From Sarcocystis neurona (Eukaryota > Apicomplexa > Conoidasida > Eucoccidiorida > Sarcocystidae): a stretch of DNA of 64,000 nt. Every line of letters begins with the position of its first letter. Position 1 is the first letter of the stretch. Both the position numbers and the translations under genes were made by a program. This document shows positions 60,275 through 64,000 of this stretch, one piece after another. The DNA lies in assembly GCA_000727475.1 (NCBI GenBank), contig KL647305.1, positions 860,856-924,855 on the forward strand. The letters run 5' to 3'. Under the pieces are notes generated by a model. It saw only the letters and a program-made list of their open reading frames with translations, was not told the origin of the DNA and ran no database searches.

Positions 60275-63200
60275 ATGTTTCAAAACGCCTTCCAATCCGG
60301 ATTTATCTCGATCCTTTACAGCATCGGGTAGGCTTCAACTGAACTGCGCACACCTCCTCTTTCGGAGACGGGGTCGCTCGCAGCGGAACACCTGTCTGCA
60401 GCGAACAGTCAAAAATTTTACGCTTCCTTGTTTAACATTCACGCACGGCGCTCCATCGTTTCTCTTTCCGTTTTCTATACCTAGGCTGCCCTGTCGATTC
60501 CGGCAGGCGGAGCACGTGTAGATACGCCTGCATCCTTGAAAACTGAAGCGCTGGATGTTCGTCTAGCGCGCTAGGATACGGAACAATGCGATCTCGCACT
60601 GCTTTCCCTCAGAACAAGTGGCGGTGCTCCAGCTTCTGTGGCCTATACGCATGCCGACGTCGTGGCTCTTCTTGAGTCGATAGAGGTTGACTATAGTTCT
60701 GTTTCACAGAATGTATTCTGCGTGACCCTTCCGCACAAGATGTATCATTCTGTTGGTAAGCATGCGGAGAACTTTCTTTCCCATGTGTAGCTTGCATTAC
60801 TTGGAGTCCCCCCAAGGTGGCCCTTGTCTACATCGTCTTATCTTCCCTGTTTACGCTCGTTTGCCACACCTGCTACGAATAAACGCAGGCCGTCTCACGG
60901 TGTGGCTACCAGCGTTTCAGGACGTGTCTCTCCCATAAATGTCGCTCTCTTCTGAGCTGGCTTCATAAAATGAAAGACCGAGTCTTAGTGTGAAAGATTC
61001 TTATGGTAGTGTGTCTTTGTTAAAGTGCGTGCTCAATCGTGGAGTATCGCATTTACTGAAATCGTTTGCCGCGAGTGCAGCATGTTCGTGTATCCGAATT
61101 GCAACTATGCTAGAGTAGGAAATTGCGACCATACGAGCAGATATTGGAGCTCAAGCGCGCAAGTCAGAGCAGCATTGTGCACACACGCGCACACGCATTT
61201 GCAGGCAAGCACAGTTGTGGAACGCGGCACTGTCTGCGCGCTCGGACTACGCTGCAGAAGGGAGACGTTCTGCTCAACTCCACGTAGAAGATTAGACGCT
61301 GTCGTAGCACACCTGCTGGATACGTCTGCTTACGCGTATGCTGGTTTGTGTAAACATCCTTATGTAAATATTTGTGTCTCTCTGTGAAAACCGGTGTAAA
61401 CAACCACACGTGCACACAAGTCCGTCTATATTACTTTGCCTGCCTCCAACTAAATCATATTTGTTTATCCACAGGTCGAGGCATAAGTATAGCAGTGTCT
61501 CCAATCAAGATCCGTTTCCCCCGTCGCCCCTGCATTTGGCGTCTTTTCAGATTGCTTCCTACCGTGCCTATTCTTGCAGCTGGACCAGAAGCAACACGCG
61601 TACGATTTTACTTCTTTTTGCTCCGAGTAGCACTTTCGTTTCTTCCCACTTTGAAAGGGAATTGTTTCCCTTGACTTCTATGCAAGAAAGACTTGCAATG
61701 AACGTGCCTGTGAAAGGCCTCCCTGCACTTCGGCGCCGCTTCTGCTGTTGTTGATTCGTTTTATCTTCCTGACTCCTCTTAGGGAAGAGTCATTTTGACG
61801 AAGTGTTAGTGTTAGCAGAAGTAGCAGGGATGTCTACGTTGTCAGCCATATCGTGGTACCAGCCGCAACAGTAGCAGTAGCCGAGGCACTAGTAGTGATA
61901 GTAGCCGTAGTCAACGCAGGAACCGCCGGAAAAAAAGACAGTAGCAGGAATTCAAGTGTTGGGGCAACAACTGTAGTTCTACACGACTGGGCAAGCCCCT
62001 GCAGACGCGAGAAGTTTTCGATGCTTTCCGTGTAGGTTCTTCTCTGGCTCGTGCATTGTATGCGTCTGGTTCCTTATATGTTGGGCACATGTACTTCGTG
62101 CGTAGGCGCTTCTCGAAGCCGACTGCGTCTGCGTGCGTCGTTCTTTCAAAATCCCCTTTACTTTCCATTCCATGCTCTGCGTGCACTACTGTCCACATCG
62201 TGCTCTGCGTGGTTCCGTCTGCACGCATATATTTTTGCTATGGTAGCGCACTACCCGATATAAATAATTATGTGCATCTAAGGAACGTGTACGTGTGTAC
62301 TGTGGGTATGTATATCTTTTCTTATGTTTTCTTATACATGTACATATATATATATATATGTTTACACACATTAACCTTTCTTTTGTGTATCCACGCAGAA
62401 GTGTGTTAAACTCATATAACTGAATAGACATAGAGGTAGACAGACACTTGCCTACGTACGTACGTCCACTTGTGAATACATGTACACCTCTTTGTGGATA
62501 TGAACCGTTCCATGGGGCTTGTGGTAATCTAATAAGAACATGTCAACTCAGAGAACAATTGAAATGGATCCAGCCGTATACACCACAGATGTACATGTGT
62601 CTGTAAGGACAAGTATGTATGTGTCTGCCTGTCTGTGTGTGAAAATGTTTATTTCTACGTGCCTGTAAATATGTGTGTGTAGGCATACATGTACACAAGT
62701 GTACGTATGTATGAGGGTATATACATGCTTCACGAATTATTCACTTTTTTAATTTGGATGTGTTGAGCGTTCACGCACACTGAGTTGTACCTGCGTTTGC
62801 CCGCGTGCCCCTGCACGCACCAGCTTGCTTATCGTCCCGCAGGCATTTTTCCGTATGCCTTGTTCGCTCTCTCCACAGCAACCTCAGCGTGGCTTCCCCT
62901 TTTTATGTGCTCCTCGCAGCACGTGCATGCTGCATAGTGTTTTCTCCCTGCATTCACGGCCTTATTCCTTTCTGTTTGCGAATTTTCCTGTCGAGCTCAG
63001 CACGCCTCGTTTTTCTGTTGTCCGTGCGTATCTCGTATCTATCCAGTTGATCTGCGTATCTTCTCCCGTCTTTCCTGCGTGCGTCTCTCTCCAGTTACGC
63101 CTTTACTCATTTCCGTCTCGTTACGTCTTCGCGCATCTGTCGTCTTTGCGACCTGCGTGCGTGTCTTTTCCTTCGTTCCTCTGTGCATTTGCGTGCTGAG

Positions 63201-63724
63201 TTTGCACGTGCGCTTTGTCTTCTCTATTGCTCTCTTCCGCGTCCATTTTCTGTCCTTCGTTTTTTCACTTGTGTTTGTCTTCCTCAGTTCCGCACCGAAA
63301 TTTCATGCTCTGCTACAGGCACGTACTTTCTCCTCGATATTTTATACGTGCATTTTGACTTCTCACTCTCGCTGCACGTTATTCCTTGTCTACGTGTGTA
63401 TAACCTTGCCTTTCTGTCCGTCTTGTGCATGTCTGATCTATTTGTTGTTCTGCATGCCTTTGTTTTGTACAATATATTATGTCCACTTTCCCTCCGCTTA
63501 TCTTGTCTTCATGCGTGCAATGCTTGTACAGGTCGAAGCCGTTGCAAATATGGGACAAACACGTGCGCAATGGGCACATCAAGCGGCTCACGGATAAGGA
63601 TATCCAGAGCTGCGTGCTGGAAATTATGGGGACGAATGTTTCGACTACGTATGTAGTCTGTCCAGCAGATCCCGAGCAAACCCTCGGTGTTCGTCTCCCC
63701 ATTCTCGTGATGATTCTCAAAAAC
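60275..63724 (+). CDS. CFAP20: cilia- and flagella-associated protein 20 (partial, 3' end outside)
   Basis: CFAP20 (Bug22/GTL3) is an inner-junction and doublet-microtubule protein of axonemes. Two plus-strand exons are in the window: 60275-60327 and 63532-63724, joined in phase 2 across a 3.2-kb intron. Exon 1 reads [18 protein letters not shown], the invariant N terminus of the family. Exon 2 continues [50 protein letters not shown] and [10 protein letters not shown]. This is the beginning of the CFAP20 beta-sandwich and differs from animal sequences by conservative changes. The donor at 63725 is GTATGT. About 110 C-terminal residues must lie to the right. In coccidia only the microgamete carries flagella, so male-stage expression is expected by inference. 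Confidence 0.95.
60574..60752 (+). other. exon-like open frame inside CFAP20 intron 1
   Basis: Between the acceptor GCGCTAG and a GTAAGC donor, a frame reads [20 protein letters not shown] then [20 protein letters not shown]. It does not fit between CFAP20 exons 1 and 2, which already join in phase. It could be part of a nested or overlapping gene, an exon relic, or chance. Confidence 0.25.
61795..61950. repeat. GTAGCA trinucleotide island in CFAP20 intron 1
   Basis: Imperfect GTTAGCAGAAGTAGCAG and GTAGCAGTAGCC triplets with frame breaks, similar to the islands in LSM4 and candidate U introns. Confidence 0.7.
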
Positions 63725-64000
63725 GTATGTTTTTCACAGATATAGACCCTGTTGCTGCTGCTGCTTTCCTATTCGATCGACTCCACTCATGGGTGGACCA
63801 CATACATATTAGGAACACGTGGGTGAATTTCTGTACACAATTATGTGTATGTCTGCCCATCGGCGGTTTGCGGCACTCACTTGCATATTTACGCTTTGAC
63901 CTGTACTGACACATGTATGTACCTGTACGTACATTTTTATCCATATGATTGGTGACATTTGCTTTTGTACACATGTGTGTATGTATGGGTGTATATATAT
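63725..64000 (+). other. CFAP20 intron 2 (partial)
   Basis: This sequence after the GTATGT donor shows no further CFAP20 coding similarity. It ends in TATATATA simple sequence at the window edge. Confidence 0.7.

Noticed and set aside
1..64000. tRNA, rRNA, CRISPR arrays, insertion sequences or reverse transcriptase genes
   Set aside because: I looked on both strands for tRNA cloverleaf patterns, regularly spaced identical repeats, transposase or RT motifs and long terminal repeats and saw none. Small degraded elements could be missed by eye.

Overview
This is nuclear DNA from an apicomplexan of the coccidian type. No bacterial operons, Shine-Dalgarno sites or long uninterrupted genes are present. 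Genes are split into short exons (27 to about 400 nt) by introns of 0.2 to 4 kb with GT/AG ends and pyrimidine-rich acceptors. The recognisable proteins (MORN-repeat protein, CFAP20, CHMP1/Did2, LSM4, mitochondrial phosphate carrier) fit a protist that builds a flagellated gamete. Low gene density, long introns full of TACGTATATACA-like simple sequence and GCA/GTA repeat islands recall large-genome Sarcocystidae such as Sarcocystis or Cystoisospora. The species is inference and not proven by the sequence.

Layout, left to right. A MORN-repeat gene starts at 876 on the minus strand and runs off the left edge. About 8 kb of intergenic DNA with old repeats follows. The complete five-exon phosphate carrier gene occupies 14738 down to 9116 on the minus strand. 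An unrecognised minus-strand gene (candidate V, 19911 to about 17125 or 16070) lies head to head with LSM4 on the plus strand (22698-30575). An unrecognised minus-strand gene (candidate W, 35250 to about 31014) comes next, then the CHMP1/Did2 gene on the minus strand (42133 to about 35974). On the plus strand there are a weak candidate T (43971-45344), a long candidate U (48292-57184) with a pyrimidine-rich first exon, some exon-like pieces at 57.2-59.9 kb, and CFAP20 starting at 60275 and leaving the right edge.

How they work together: the genes are unrelated housekeeping and organelle functions and not a pathway. PiC feeds phosphate to the mitochondrial ATP synthase, LSM4 belongs to the U6 snRNA/mRNA decay Lsm ring, CHMP1 is an ESCRT-III regulator, and CFAP20 (and perhaps the MORN protein) belong to the axoneme. 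The gene models were built by joining exons by hand: reading frame, splice sites and phase agree for each model as given, and family similarity was judged from memory. Models V, W, U and T rest only on splice and phase consistency and have no recognised family.
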